From positions 1 through 50,965 of the forward strand of contig CALXZI010000008.1 of NCBI GenBank assembly GCA_944393205.1: 50,965 bases of DNA. The letters are read 5' to 3'. The DNA is from an uncultured Alphaproteobacteria bacterium (GTDB lineage: Bacteria; Pseudomonadota; Alphaproteobacteria; RF32; CAG-239). The position numbers were made by a program, and so were the translations under genes. Positions 1-8,733 of this stretch are shown here, piece by piece. Numbering within the stretch: position 1 is the first letter of the stretch; each line of letters starts with the position of its first letter. A model generated the notes under the pieces. That model saw only the letters and a program-made list of their open reading frames with translations, was not told the origin of the DNA and searched no databases.

Positions 1-77
1 ATATTATGAACAAGAAACGCAAAAGATGATAGAGAAGTTTCATAAAGAATACTTAAATAAAGACCTTGGTCGTTAAA
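1..77 (+). repeat. Direct repeat unit, copy 1 (identical to 593-669)
   Basis: Seventy-seven bases match 593-669 without a mismatch; position 78 (C) versus 670 (T) ends the identity. The repeat covers the last 24 codons plus stop of the two tandem genes. Perfect identity over coding and stop sequence implies recent duplication or ongoing gene conversion. Confidence 0.9.
2..76 (+). CDS. 3' end of an upstream copy of the 96-668 gene (partial)
   Basis: Twenty-four codons run from the window edge to a TAA at 74-76. They read YYEQETQKMIEKFH followed by KEYLNKDLGR, exactly the C-terminus of the next gene. Bases 1-77 are identical to bases 593-669, so this is the tail of a tandem paralogue whose body lies outside the window. 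The stop is 19 bases before the start codon of the next copy, so the copies are probably co-transcribed. Function unknown. What is seen is a short, highly charged helical tail; the tandem arrangement follows directly from the 592-base spacing of the perfect repeat. Confidence 0.8.
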   Translation, partial: YYEQETQKMIEKFHKEYLNKDLGR

Positions 78-95
78 CTGCGGGGAGTATGCGAC

Positions 96-668
96 ATGGA
101 TGAAAAAGAAGCTCAAAGAGAGGCGGAAGCATTTAAGGATGATTGGGAGATAGACCGATTGGAAGGAACGGCATATCATAAGCCGACGGGTTTCAAATTA
201 AGTTTGGGAGCGGTATGGCGAAATGAGAAAGGCGAGCGTCAATTTGAAGTGCTGCATTGGTATGAGAAGAATATTCCCAGCGCCAAACAGGATATGAAAG
301 AAGTAAACAGATTATTGAAAGAGTTCGGTATATTGTATGAAGCCGGATATATGCCGCCGTTAACCAAAGAGGAAAGAGAAGAAGAATATCGCAAAATTGA
401 CGAGGCGGAAGAAAAGGTACGCAAAGAGTTTCAAGCGCGTGTAGCGGCGGAAGAAGAATGGCGTCGCACGCATCCGGAAGAATATATAGAACAATCCGAG
501 AATAACATCCGTAAATATTATGCCAAAGCACAAGCGGCAAATGAGAAGTGGTATAAAGACCGCGACATGGAGTTTCCCGAGGAGAGAAAGAAATATTATG
601 AACAAGAAACGCAAAAGATGATAGAGAAGTTTCATAAAGAATACTTAAATAAAGACCTTGGTCGTTAA
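96..668 (+). CDS. Unknown charged coiled-coil protein, second copy of a tandem pair
   Basis: A 190-residue soluble protein with no signal peptide or membrane segment. I do not recognise the family. Residues 1-75 look like a small mixed fold (stretches such as LEGTAYHKPTG and FEVLHWYEK). From about residue 95 onward it is almost continuous Glu/Lys/Arg-rich helix, likely a coiled coil. The ATG at 96 is preferred over an in-frame TTG at 66 because GGGGAG lies 8 bases upstream and the TTG falls inside the coding tail of the preceding copy. The last 77 bases repeat the first 77 bases of the window exactly, so the gene belongs to a tandem array. A palindromic terminator follows. Could be an effector, a structural protein or an orphan expansion; nothing in the sequence decides. 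Confidence 0.75.
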   Translation: MDEKEAQREAEAFKDDWEIDRLEGTAYHKPTGFKLSLGAVWRNEKGERQFEVLHWYEKNIPSAKQDMKEVNRLLKEFGILYEAGYMPPLTKEEREEEYRKIDEAEEKVRKEFQARVAAEEEWRRTHPEEYIEQSENNIRKYYAKAQAANEKWYKDRDMEFPEERKKYYEQETQKMIEKFHKEYLNKDLGR

Positions 669-669
669 A
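593..669 (+). repeat. Direct repeat unit, copy 2 (identical to 1-77)
   Basis: Second copy of the 77-base perfect repeat, at the 3' end of the complete gene. The period of 592 bases equals one gene (573 bases) plus the 19-base spacer, as expected for a head-to-tail tandem array. Confidence 0.9.
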
Positions 670-751
670 TTCAGTCTACTATATTTTGAGCACATCAAAA
701 AAATCGCATTTTACCGGTGTGATTCCTTATGCCGGAATATGCTATTTAAAC

Positions 752-777
752 AAAAGAGCTGAAATTTCAGCTCTTTT
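752..777. terminator. Bidirectional rho-independent terminator
   Basis: A perfect 26-base palindrome with 13-base arms (AAAAGAGCTGAAA and its complement) gives a hairpin followed by a T run on either strand. It sits between the convergent tandem gene (+) and histidine kinase gene (-) and can serve both. A second small hairpin (arms CACATA/TATGTG, about 786-803) lies on the kinase side. Confidence 0.8.
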
Positions 778-806
778 AGCGGAACACATATTTTCGTATG
801 TGACTG

Positions 807-2162
807 TTATAAGGGAATAGAAATGAGTACCCTCAAGCCTCCCATGCTGCTATCTCCCAACTCAATCGTTCCGCCGTGCGAGGTAATAACGTCTTTGGCA
901 ATGGATAGGCCCAAACCAACACCTCCCGTTTCTTTATTGCGAGAACCTTCAATTCGGTAAAACGCTTTAAACACATCTTCACGTTTATCCGGTGGAATCC
1001 CCGGACCATCATCTTCAATCGTAATTTCCATTTTTTTGCTATTGCTTTCCAAACTGACCGCTACGGTTTTACCGTAATAAAAAGCATTAGCAATAATGTT
1101 GGTGATGGCGCGTTTTAAAGCTTGTTCGCGTCCTTGAATGGCGCTGACTTGATCGTTGGTAGAATACCGTATCATAGTTTTGGAATTGCGGAATTTGTTT
1201 AAAATACTTAAAATCATTTCATTCATATCCACAAAAGTGCTGGGTTCACCCCCTTCGCCGCTGACAAAAGCAAGATAACCGTCCAGCATTTTTTCCATTT
1301 CCGTGATGTCTTCAATAAATTCTTTATTATCTTCATTTTTCGGTAGCATTGCAAGTTGCAGTTTCATCCGTGTTAAAGGTGTGCGCAAATCATGCGAAAC
1401 GCCGGCCAACATTTGGGTGCGTTCGGAAATTTGCCGATTGATGCGTTCCTTCATTTTGTTAAAAGCAATACCGGCCTTGCGTACTTCCGACGATCCATAA
1501 GGCTTAAACGACGTATCTATACCTTTACCAAAATCTTCTGCGGCCTCAGCCAGTTGTTTAATAGAGCGTGCCTGTACCCGTAGAAACAAGGTTGAAACAA
1601 TGAACAACAATAAAGAGGTTCCGATCATCCACGCAATAAAACCAAACACCGAGCTGCTGAAAATATTTTTGGTGGAAGCGGTAAAGCGAAACAAACCGTT
1701 TTTAGTGTCAATCAATGTAATCAAAATGGAACGACCATCGGTCAGATAAGTAGATGTAACTGCATCCGGAAAATCATGCTGCAGGGAGCTTTCAAAAAAA
1801 CCTGTGACCAGCTTGTTGTTTCTGGATGTTCTATTCATTTCCGAATGTTTAATATCATTGTCAAAATATTCAACTTTTAACTGATAATTTTGTTCTGCCA
1901 GTTTTTGAATCTCTGAAAATTTATCGGGATTTTTTTCTGTCAGCTGCACAACAAAAGCCATATTGGCACTTAAATTATCGGATAATCTGCGCCCGACCTT
2001 TCCCCAACTGCCGTTAAAATAGGCAATGATAGAAACAACTTGAACCACAATCAAGGGAATAAAAATTAATAACATTGTCCTGAAAAAAAGTGTTTTCGGC
2101 AGTAGTTTTAATTTCAGGTATCTCATGATATTTTCTACTTTTTCCGGATAGTTAATATGCAT
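807..2162 (-). CDS. EnvZ-type sensor histidine kinase
   Basis: A 451-residue inner-membrane kinase that phosphorylates the regulator encoded just upstream. Layout: TM1 about 27-49, periplasmic sensor region about 50-170, TM2 about 171-195, HAMP about 196-247, then the dimerisation/phosphoacceptor helix with GVSHDLRTPLTRMK, where His257 is the predicted phosphorylation site. The ATPase domain follows, with an N box (NIIANAFYYG), DDGPGIP and GVGLGLSIAK. The start at 2162 has AAGGAG about 7 bases upstream. It lies 17 bases after the response regulator stop, so the two are co-transcribed. The family matches EnvZ or the alphaproteobacterial PetP/RegB-like kinases next to OmpR/PetR regulators. The signal sensed cannot be read from the sequence. 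Confidence 0.92.
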   Translation of the reverse strand: MHINYPEKVENIMRYLKLKLLPKTLFFRTMLLIFIPLIVVQVVSIIAYFNGSWGKVGRRLSDNLSANMAFVVQLTEKNPDKFSEIQKLAEQNYQLKVEYFDNDIKHSEMNRTSRNNKLVTGFFESSLQHDFPDAVTSTYLTDGRSILITLIDTKNGLFRFTASTKNIFSSSVFGFIAWMIGTSLLLFIVSTLFLRVQARSIKQLAEAAEDFGKGIDTSFKPYGSSEVRKAGIAFNKMKERINRQISERTQMLAGVSHDLRTPLTRMKLQLAMLPKNEDNKEFIEDITEMEKMLDGYLAFVSGEGGEPSTFVDMNEMILSILNKFRNSKTMIRYSTNDQVSAIQGREQALKRAITNIIANAFYYGKTVAVSLESNSKKMEITIEDDGPGIPPDKREDVFKAFYRIEGSRNKETGGVGLGLSIAKDVITSHGGTIELGDSSMGGLRVLISIPL

Positions 2163-2179
2163 TAATTTTCTCCTTAATT

Positions 2180-2869
2180 TTATTCAGCCAAAAGCATATA
2201 TCCCTTGCCGCGGATTGTTTGCAAATAGCGTGGGTTTTTAGAATCTTTTTCAATTTTTTTACGTAGTCGCGTGATTTGAACATCTATGGAACGCGGGCTC
2301 TGATTGGCGCCCAGTGCTTCGGCTAGTTTTTCACGGGTAAATATCTGCCCTGGGTTTTGTCCCAAAATGTTCAACAAAGCCTGTTCCACCGGTGTGATAT
2401 GAATGGTTTCGCCATGCTTTGAAAGCAGTTCTTTTTTAATAATATCATAAAAACAAAGGCCGAGATTTAATGGTGCGGAAATATCCGTTTGTTTCTCCGG
2501 CGTGCGTTTTAAAATATTGCGGATGCGTAAAATAAGTTCTTTAGGCTCAAAGGGTTTGGGCAGATAATCATCAGCGCCATTTTCCAATCCGCTGATTCGG
2601 TCGGCGGTTTCACCCATGGCCGTTAACATAATGACCGGAACATCGTTCTCCAACCGAAGTTTTTTTAAAAAATCAATCCCGCTTTCACCCGGCATCATCA
2701 CATCCACAATCAGCAAATTGAATTTATACTGCGCCATTTGCTGTCTGGCTTCTGCCGCGTCCTTTGCCGTTGATACGGCAAAAGACTGTTCACGCAAAAA
2801 ACGTTGCAACAAATGACGCAGTCGCGTATCGTCATCAACAACAAGTATATGAGCGGTATTTTTATCCAT
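2180..2869 (-). CDS. OmpR/PetR-type response regulator
   Basis: A 229-residue DNA-binding response regulator. The receiver domain (1-120) has the acidic pair in VDDD, the phosphoacceptor Asp56 in LLIVDVMMPGESG, the conserved Thr in MLTAMGE and Lys105 in LPKPFEPKEL. The C-terminal winged helix (about 130-229) ends with the usual VDVQITRLRKKIE and IRGKGYM motifs. It starts 8 bases after the pgsA stop without a strong ribosome-binding site of its own, so translational coupling to pgsA is likely. It is followed by its cognate kinase. MPGESG and the overall order resemble alphaproteobacterial PetR/OmpR orthologues; the regulon is unknown. Confidence 0.93.
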   Translation of the reverse strand: MDKNTAHILVVDDDTRLRHLLQRFLREQSFAVSTAKDAAEARQQMAQYKFNLLIVDVMMPGESGIDFLKKLRLENDVPVIMLTAMGETADRISGLENGADDYLPKPFEPKELILRIRNILKRTPEKQTDISAPLNLGLCFYDIIKKELLSKHGETIHITPVEQALLNILGQNPGQIFTREKLAEALGANQSPRSIDVQITRLRKKIEKDSKNPRYLQTIRGKGYMLLAE

Positions 2870-2877
2870 AATTTATT

Positions 2878-3582
2878 CTATTTTTTTGTTTTTTTAACCG
2901 TTGCTTTTTTAGTGCTGCTTTTAACCGTCGTTTTTTTCTTTACGGTTGCTTTTTTAGCCGCTTTTGCGGATTTTGCCGAAGTCTTGACGGTCTCTTTTTT
3001 AACCACGATTTTAGCCTCTACCGTTTTGGCGTTTTCAATGGAACGGATATAATTAAGGCTCTTTTGAAAATATTGATAACCGGTGATAAAGGTCAAAGCA
3101 GCTGCAATCCAGAGCAAAAATTCACCAATATAAGGCCAAATCCAAAGTCCGTGAAACAGCATCATGGAAAGTGCAGTCATCTGAAAACCGGTTTTCCATT
3201 TTGCCAAACGCGTGACCGGCAGGCCGACGTTAACTTCGCGCAAAAACTCTCTCAAACCCGAAACCAAAATTTCACGGCATAAAATGATAAAAGCGGGAAT
3301 ATAGCTCAAGTCGCTCCACACCATGCCGGGCTTTGCCAAAATAACCACCAGCGCCGAAGCTACCAGAAGTTTGTCGGCAATCGGGTCAAGCAGACGTCCG
3401 AAAGCGGAAGTCTCATTGCGGCAGCGTGCCAGATAACCGTCAAAATAATCGGTTATCGCCGCGGCAACAAACAACACGGCAACAAACATCGTCCAAATAA
3501 AAGAATGAATATATAAAGATAAGAAAATAACCGGAATCACGACAATTCTGGATATTGTCAGAAGATTAGGCAAGTTATACAC
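2878..3582 (-). CDS. pgsA: CDP-diacylglycerol-glycerol-3-phosphate phosphatidyltransferase with a basic tail
   Basis: Inner-membrane enzyme making phosphatidylglycerol phosphate. The CDP-alcohol phosphotransferase signature is complete: DGYLARCRNETSAFGRLLD followed by PIADK. Four or more hydrophobic segments span residues 1-175. I prefer the GTG at 3582, giving the usual YNLPN N-terminus, because AAAGGGA is 7 bases upstream; an in-frame TTG at 3588 is too close to it. Length is 234 residues. About 50 C-terminal residues beyond the normal family end are Lys/Ala/Thr/Val-rich (AKSAKAAKKATVKKK), like a histone H1 or AlgP tail. The gene follows uvrC by 67 bases, a common alphaproteobacterial pairing, and heads the two-component pair. 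Confidence 0.93.
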   Translation of the reverse strand: MYNLPNLLTISRIVVIPVIFLSLYIHSFIWTMFVAVLFVAAAITDYFDGYLARCRNETSAFGRLLDPIADKLLVASALVVILAKPGMVWSDLSYIPAFIILCREILVSGLREFLREVNVGLPVTRLAKWKTGFQMTALSMMLFHGLWIWPYIGEFLLWIAAALTFITGYQYFQKSLNYIRSIENAKTVEAKIVVKKETVKTSAKSAKAAKKATVKKKTTVKSSTKKATVKKTKK

Positions 3583-3649
3583 GTTCAAGTCCCTTTCTAA
3601 AAAAAGATAAATAATTACATTAAAACAACCGTATCATAAAACAAAAAAA

Positions 3650-5455
3650 TTATTTGTGGAAGAAATTATATATTTTTTCAGCCGTTTTTTTACTAATTCC
3701 GGAAACTTTCATCAACTCGGTGACATTTGCTTGTGCAATTTCTTCGGCTGAACCGAAATGATTTAACAAATCGCGTTTTCTTGTAGCACCGATTCCCTCA
3801 ATCTCATCCACACGTGATTTATAAATAGATTTTGCCCGTTTTTTACGATGCGTGCCGATAGCAAAACGGTGCGCCTCATCGCGAATATTCTGCAAATAAA
3901 ACGCCACCGGCGAGCGATAAGGCAGTGAAAAACTTTCTTTGCCTAAAATATGGTAAAATTCTTTGCCGGCATTTCTGTCCGGTCCTTTGGAAATGGCGAT
4001 AATGGCAATCCCGTTCAAGTCATAATCTTTAAGAGCTTCATGCACGGCGTGCAATTGCCCCAAGCCGCCGTCCAACAAAATAACATCAGGTTTGTTTTCA
4101 GTTGTCATTTTTTCAAAACGTCTGGTTAAAACCTCTTTCATCATGGCGAAATCGTCATTGGTGATGGCCGGATTTTTAATGTTGAAAGTGCGGTAGGCTT
4201 TTTTATCAAACCCGTCGGGCGTGGCGACAATCATGGCGCCCACCGCATAACTTCCCTGAATGTGCGAATTGTCATACACCTCAATTCGTTGCGGCATTTT
4301 TTCAAGTCCGAAATATTGCTGCATTTCTTGCAAATTGCTCTTAATTGAGGATTCTTCGGCAATTTTACGCTCCAAGGCGGCCAAAGCGTTAGTTCTTGCA
4401 TTTTCAATCAATTTTGCTTTTGTTCCGCGGGAATAATTGTAAATTTTAACCCCGAGCGCCTCTTCCAAAAAAGTTTTATTTTCCAAATCTTCGGAAACAT
4501 AAATTTCTTTAGGCGGAATGTGCGTGGCATAAAAATCACTGATAAATGCCTCCAAAATTTCCGTCTCTGTGGCGTCTTCCGCTTGTTTGGGAAAATACGG
4601 AACGTTGCCGCAATTTTGCCCGCCGCGGATAATAAATAACTGGATGCAAACCATATCCCCTTTGCGGGCGATGGCGATAATGTCAACTGATTTTAAGCCG
4701 GAATATTCCACCACGTTGCCGCTCTGAATGGATGTCAGCGCTCTGATGCGGTCGCGCAGCATGGCGGCAGTTTCAAAATCCGTGCGTTCACTGGCTTCTT
4801 GCATTTTTTGCGAAAGTTCTTCTTGAATTTTGGTGTTTTTTCCTTCCAAAAAATCAATCACCTCATCAACCAGTTTATGATAATCTTCTTTGCTGATTTT
4901 CTGCACGCACGGCGCCGAACAACGTTTAATTTGGTATAAAAGGCAGGGGCGAGTCCGGTTTTTAAAATCACTGTCGCGGCAGGAGCGCAGTAAAAACGCT
5001 TTTTGGATGATATCCATCACATTGTTAACCGCAGTTGCACTGACAAACGGACCGAAATAGCGGAATTTGCCGTTGCGTTTGCCGCGTTGTTTGCGCAAAG
5101 CCGGATAATCCTCCGCCGGATTAATCATCAAATGCGGAAAAGTTTTGTCGTCCTTTAAAAGGATGTTAAATCTTGGTGAAAAACGCTTGATAAGCTCGTT
5201 TTCCATCAGCAATGCTTTGGCCTCGTTTTCAACGATGATAAATTCCATTCGCGCCACTTCGGCGACCATGCGTTTTAAGCGTGTCGGTAGCTTGTCAAAC
5301 TTGGTGTAGGCAACGATTCTTTTTTTGATATTCTTGGCTTTGCCAACGTACAAAACCTCGCCCGCCGCGCTTATCATACGATAAACCCCCGGTTTTTCCG
5401 GTGCGATTTTGACATTGTTTTTTAGGACTTCCAATCCGTGTTTGATATCAGCCAT
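3650..5455 (-). CDS. uvrC: UvrABC excinuclease subunit C
   Basis: A 601-residue nuclease of nucleotide excision repair that makes both incisions around UvrB-bound lesions. An N-terminal GIY-YIG domain (about 20-100) contains GVYRM and LYVGKAKNIKKR. A UVR motif for UvrB contact lies near 205-240 (ASERTDFETAAMLRDRIRA). The RNase H-like nuclease core (about 385-530) has DNSHIQGSYAVG and LLDGGLGQLHA. Two helix-hairpin-helix motifs (about 550-601) contain DEIEGIGATRKRDLL and VSGISKKTAEK. A Cys cluster near residue 155-180 is present. Normal length. AGAGGA upstream of the ATG at 5455 supports the start. It leads the operon uvrC-pgsA-regulator-kinase. Confidence 0.97.
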   Translation of the reverse strand: MADIKHGLEVLKNNVKIAPEKPGVYRMISAAGEVLYVGKAKNIKKRIVAYTKFDKLPTRLKRMVAEVARMEFIIVENEAKALLMENELIKRFSPRFNILLKDDKTFPHLMINPAEDYPALRKQRGKRNGKFRYFGPFVSATAVNNVMDIIQKAFLLRSCRDSDFKNRTRPCLLYQIKRCSAPCVQKISKEDYHKLVDEVIDFLEGKNTKIQEELSQKMQEASERTDFETAAMLRDRIRALTSIQSGNVVEYSGLKSVDIIAIARKGDMVCIQLFIIRGGQNCGNVPYFPKQAEDATETEILEAFISDFYATHIPPKEIYVSEDLENKTFLEEALGVKIYNYSRGTKAKLIENARTNALAALERKIAEESSIKSNLQEMQQYFGLEKMPQRIEVYDNSHIQGSYAVGAMIVATPDGFDKKAYRTFNIKNPAITNDDFAMMKEVLTRRFEKMTTENKPDVILLDGGLGQLHAVHEALKDYDLNGIAIIAISKGPDRNAGKEFYHILGKESFSLPYRSPVAFYLQNIRDEAHRFAIGTHRKKRAKSIYKSRVDEIEGIGATRKRDLLNHFGSAEEIAQANVTELMKVSGISKKTAEKIYNFFHK

Positions 5456-5546
5456 TTTATCCTCTTTTCAGCTAATATATAACTGATTTTTTTAAAAGGA
5501 AGCAAGACTTTTTATTTTAAGCCCCGTGCTGGAAAACGTTAAAAAT

Positions 5547-6212
5547 TTAATCCCATGAAATATATAACCAGATAATTTTATTTTCATCGGCCGTGTAACA
5601 TAATTCTCTGATATCGTTTAATGATAAATCTTTCAAACATTTGTTGTTTTTATTGCAATAAGCATCGCCTAATATGGTTCCGAAATGATCGTGCGCCGCC
5701 GAGTCATAACGTTTGATAAACTTTAAGTTTGCCCGATTTTCTTTGGCTGTTTGCACAAAATTCTGACATACCTGTGAGTTAAAATCAGAATCGGCAAATA
5801 TAATCCGCATGCCGTATTTATAAGAGCTGTCGGAAGTCGGGGTGGTATAAACAGCAATTTCGTTGCCGAAAATATCGTATAATCTATTATTTTTATAGCT
5901 AATACCGTCCGGTATCAATCCAAGCTTATGCAAAAGTTCTGCATGATGAACATAACTGGATGTTTTGTCGCCGAAAGAGCTTAAATTTTGCAGAGCATTA
6001 TTTAACAACAAATTAAATGATTCGGCATGCTTGTTGAGCTTGTACTTCATCATCGCCTTGGAGTAACCGGAAATCGCCCCGACCGAAAGCACGCCGATTA
6101 TAGCCAGCACCCCCAACATTTCCACCATGGAACGCCCGCATAATGGCACATCTGCTTGCTTTCTTTCATTGTATGCCAAAGAGGAAAACTTAAAAAAATC
6201 AAACAAATTCAT
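5547..6212 (-). CDS. Type IV prepilin-like protein, family copy 1
   Basis: A 221-residue exported pilin- or pseudopilin-like protein. A 26-residue leader ends in VPLCG, then RSMVEMLGVLAIIGVLSVGA: the class III signal with Gly-1 and Glu+5 and a hydrophobic helix, though Arg at +1 replaces the usual Phe/Met. The middle is unlike the other copies. The C-terminus has GDAYC, a second Cys seven residues on, then LKDLSLNDIRELC, shared with the copies at 27.1 and 41.5 kb. Start: the ATG at 6212 (MNLFDFF) is preceded by TAGGAG at a spacing identical in all copies, so the longer in-frame extension is rejected. No pilus assembly genes are nearby. The conserved leader repeat lies upstream at 6213-6316. 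Confidence 0.85.
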   Translation of the reverse strand: MNLFDFFKFSSLAYNERKQADVPLCGRSMVEMLGVLAIIGVLSVGAISGYSKAMMKYKLNKHAESFNLLLNNALQNLSSFGDKTSSYVHHAELLHKLGLIPDGISYKNNRLYDIFGNEIAVYTTPTSDSSYKYGMRIIFADSDFNSQVCQNFVQTAKENRANLKFIKRYDSAAHDHFGTILGDAYCNKNNKCLKDLSLNDIRELCYTADENKIIWLYISWD

Positions 6213-6316
6213 CAAAAGAACTCCTAAAAACTGCAAAAAACAACTGTTTTCCCGATATTCTAAACCGTTTTTTTTTTTTTTCAATTTTAAAGAGTCTCGT
6301 GGGGATAAGTTACAAC
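6213..6316 (-). repeat. Conserved leader of prepilin-like gene, copy 1
   Basis: About 100 bases upstream of the start codon match the leaders at 27787-27885 and 42186-42281. Reading toward the gene: a box with CTTATCCCCACGAGACTC, TTTAAAATTG, a run of 13 A, CGGTTTAGAAT, then TTTTTAGGAGTTCTTTT and the ATG. The A run is 9 and 12 long in the other two intact copies. A possible promoter is TTGAAA and TAGAAT flanking the A run. That it is a promoter or transcribed leader is inference; the conservation is directly seen. Confidence 0.8.
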
Positions 6317-6467
6317 CTTTGAGGTTGTCGTGCTTAAGAGGCGGCAGAATACGGTAAATGTAAAATGTGCTTTAGGCTATACGAAGCTATGATTGATAAC
6401 AGTACATTTTTCCTTTATTTACAAGCTGCGTTTTTATTGTTACATTGCAAATAAAAGGGAGAACATT

Positions 6468-8555
6468 ATGCGTCCAGAAATCCTAAATCCGCTCTTTGGC
6501 TTGATTGAAAATTTACAAGGCATTGGCAGTCGTTATAACAAGTTGGTATGCAACTTGGTTAACGGCAGAAAAATTGTGGATTTGCTCTGGCATTTACCGA
6601 TAAATTTGATTGATCGTACCTATGGCACGCCTTTAAACCGAGCTGTCGTCGGCCGCATCTGGACCGGAAAAATCAAAACCATGGAACACCTTGCGCCTTC
6701 CACCAAAAAACAGCCGTACCGAATTGCCGCCGTGGATGAAAGCGGGACGGATATTACCTTAAATTTTTTCAAATACTATAAAGATTCTCTGGCCAGAAAC
6801 CTTCCGGTTGGCACCTATAAAGCCATAAGCGGCAAGTTGGAAATTTTCAACGGCCGTTTACAGATGAACCACCCTGACTATATTGTTGCGCCGGAAATGC
6901 TGGATGCGTTAAAGAGCGTTGAGCCGGTTTATCCGCTTTGTGCCGGTGTTTCCAATAAATTAATGCTCAAACTGCAAAAACAGGCGCTAGCGCGTGTGCC
7001 TGACTTGCCCGAATGGCAGGACGAACGTTTTTTAAACCGCGAAGGTTTTCCGTCATTTAAAGTCGCATTATTGAGCGTTCATCATCCGTTAAAACCGGCG
7101 GATTTAGAAAACAATTCGCCCGCCCGACGCCGTTTGGCTTATGACGAGCTTTTAGCCAATCAGCTGACTTTGGCTTTGGCGCGTGAGCGTGTCAAAAAAC
7201 AAGCCGGACGCATTCTTGACGGTGACGGACATTTATGCCATCGTTTGCTTGAAAATTTAGATTTTGAATTGACCGATGCGCAAAAACGGGTTTTGACCGA
7301 AATCAAAACCGATATGACCGCGCCTTACAAAATGCTGCGCCTGTTGCAGGGTGATGTCGGCAGCGGCAAAACGGTGGTCGCTTTTTTAGCGATGTTAAAC
7401 GCGGTAGAATGCGGCGCGCAGGCGGCCATCATGGCCCCGACCGAAATTTTGGCAAAGCAACATCTGGAAACCATGTCGGCATGGGCGCAGATTGTCGGTA
7501 TTCGCGCCGAATTGTTGACCGGTAAAATCAAAGGCAAAAAACGTGATGAAATTTTGGCAGATTTACAAGCCGGAAAAATTAATGTTCTCATCGGCACGCA
7601 CGCTTTGTTTACCGAAGATGTGGCGTTTAAGGACTTGGCTTTTGTGGTGGTGGACGAGCAACATCGTTTCGGCGTCAATCAACGTTTGGAGCTTTCCGAA
7701 AAAGGCAACAAGGCAGATGTCTTGGTCATGACCGCCACGCCGATTCCCCGCACTTTGGTGTTAACGCAATACGGTGATATGGAATATTCCAAAATTGATG
7801 AAGTCCCTAAAGGTCGCAAACCGGTTGATACGCGTGTGCTGCCATTGAGCAAAATTGAAAGCGTTGTTGCCGGCTTAAAACGCAAACTTGCCACCGGTTG
7901 CCGCGCTTATTGGGTTTGTCCTTTGGTGGAAGAATCCGAAAAGACCGATTTGGCCGCCGCCGAAGAACGCTTTGCCTCGCTGCAAAAAATCTTTGGCGAT
8001 AAAGTCGGCTTGGTGCACGGCAAGATGAAAGAAAAACAAAAAGACGCCGTGATGGAACAATTCCGCACCGGAGCGCTGTCGCTTTTGGTGGCAACCACCG
8101 TAATTGAAGTCGGCGTCAACGTGCCGGAAGCAACAGTCATGATTATAGAACAAGCCGAACGTTTCGGACTGGCACAGCTTCACCAATTGCGTGGCCGCAT
8201 CAAACGTGGCTTTGAAGCCTCAACCTGTATTTTGATGTATGGTTTTCCTTTAAGCCAAACTTCGCGGGAACGCTTAAATATCATGAAAAACAGCGAAGAC
8301 GGGTTTTTAATTGCCGAAAAAGATTTGGAATTGCGCGGAGGCGGCGAGGTTTTAGGCACCCGCCAATCCGGTTTCGGCGAATTTAAATTAGCGGATTTGA
8401 CCGTGCATAAAGATTTACTTTATACAGCGCGCAAAGATGCGGAATTTGTTTTGCAAACCGATAAAAACTTCACCTCACCCCGCGGACAGGCGTTAAGAAT
8501 TTTATTATATTTGTTTGAACAAGACCGCTCCTTAAAAAACTACCTTTCCGGTTGA
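6468..8555 (+). CDS. recG: ATP-dependent DNA helicase RecG
   Basis: A 695-residue superfamily 2 helicase that remodels stalled replication forks and branched DNA. The N-terminal wedge/OB domain spans about 1-245. The helicase core has motif I GDVGSGKTVVA, motif Ia MAPTEILAKQH, DEQH box VVDEQHRFGV, motif III MTATPIPRTL, motif V VIEVGVNVP and motif VI QLHQLRGRIKRG. The TRG-type end is present (DLELRGGGEVLGTRQSG). The ATG at 6468 (MRPEIL) has AAAGGGAG 6 bases upstream; 25 extra upstream codons in frame are rejected. It is divergent from the prepilin-like gene, and its 3' end abuts a prepilin-like pseudogene on the opposite strand. Confidence 0.96.
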   Translation: MRPEILNPLFGLIENLQGIGSRYNKLVCNLVNGRKIVDLLWHLPINLIDRTYGTPLNRAVVGRIWTGKIKTMEHLAPSTKKQPYRIAAVDESGTDITLNFFKYYKDSLARNLPVGTYKAISGKLEIFNGRLQMNHPDYIVAPEMLDALKSVEPVYPLCAGVSNKLMLKLQKQALARVPDLPEWQDERFLNREGFPSFKVALLSVHHPLKPADLENNSPARRRLAYDELLANQLTLALARERVKKQAGRILDGDGHLCHRLLENLDFELTDAQKRVLTEIKTDMTAPYKMLRLLQGDVGSGKTVVAFLAMLNAVECGAQAAIMAPTEILAKQHLETMSAWAQIVGIRAELLTGKIKGKKRDEILADLQAGKINVLIGTHALFTEDVAFKDLAFVVVDEQHRFGVNQRLELSEKGNKADVLVMTATPIPRTLVLTQYGDMEYSKIDEVPKGRKPVDTRVLPLSKIESVVAGLKRKLATGCRAYWVCPLVEESEKTDLAAAEERFASLQKIFGDKVGLVHGKMKEKQKDAVMEQFRTGALSLLVATTVIEVGVNVPEATVMIIEQAERFGLAQLHQLRGRIKRGFEASTCILMYGFPLSQTSRERLNIMKNSEDGFLIAEKDLELRGGGEVLGTRQSGFGEFKLADLTVHKDLLYTARKDAEFVLQTDKNFTSPRGQALRILLYLFEQDRSLKNYLSG

Positions 8556-8567
8556 GTGCATAATAAT

Positions 8568-8733
8568 CCATACGCGCATAAATTCCACCAAGACCATCAT
8601 AATATGATAGATTTGCTCGGTCTGCTTATTAAGCAGATATTTCATCATCGCTTTAGATTATTCCAAGATAGCCCCAACCGATAATACGCCGGTTATTGCG
8701 AGAACATCTAACATTTCCACCATAAACCGACCG
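8568..8733 (-). pseudogene. Decayed prepilin-like gene, family copy 4
   Basis: Not an open frame, but the minus strand reads GRFMVEMLDVLAITGVLSVG AILE, stop, SKAMMKY LLNKQTEQI. Intact copies read GRSMVEMLGVLAIIGVLSVG AISGY SKAMMKYKLNKQAEQI. The Tyr codon TAT has become TAA, the first 20 or so codons have been lost, and the frame runs out at the recG stop, so the variable and C-terminal parts are missing. Directly upstream on the minus strand is the family leader box (8734-8760), now without its A tract and ribosome-binding site. This is clear remnant DNA of the family at 5.5, 27.1 and 41.5 kb. Confidence 0.85.

Noticed and set aside
2878..3030. CRISPR or simple-repeat array in the pgsA tail
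   Set aside because: The repetitiveness is codon-level Lys/Thr/Val coding without equal repeats and spacers.
2804..3052. 82-codon plus-strand ORF over the end of pgsA
   Set aside because: It is the antisense reading of the repetitive Lys/Thr-rich PgsA tail, giving a hydrophobic Phe/Leu-rich translation by composition alone.
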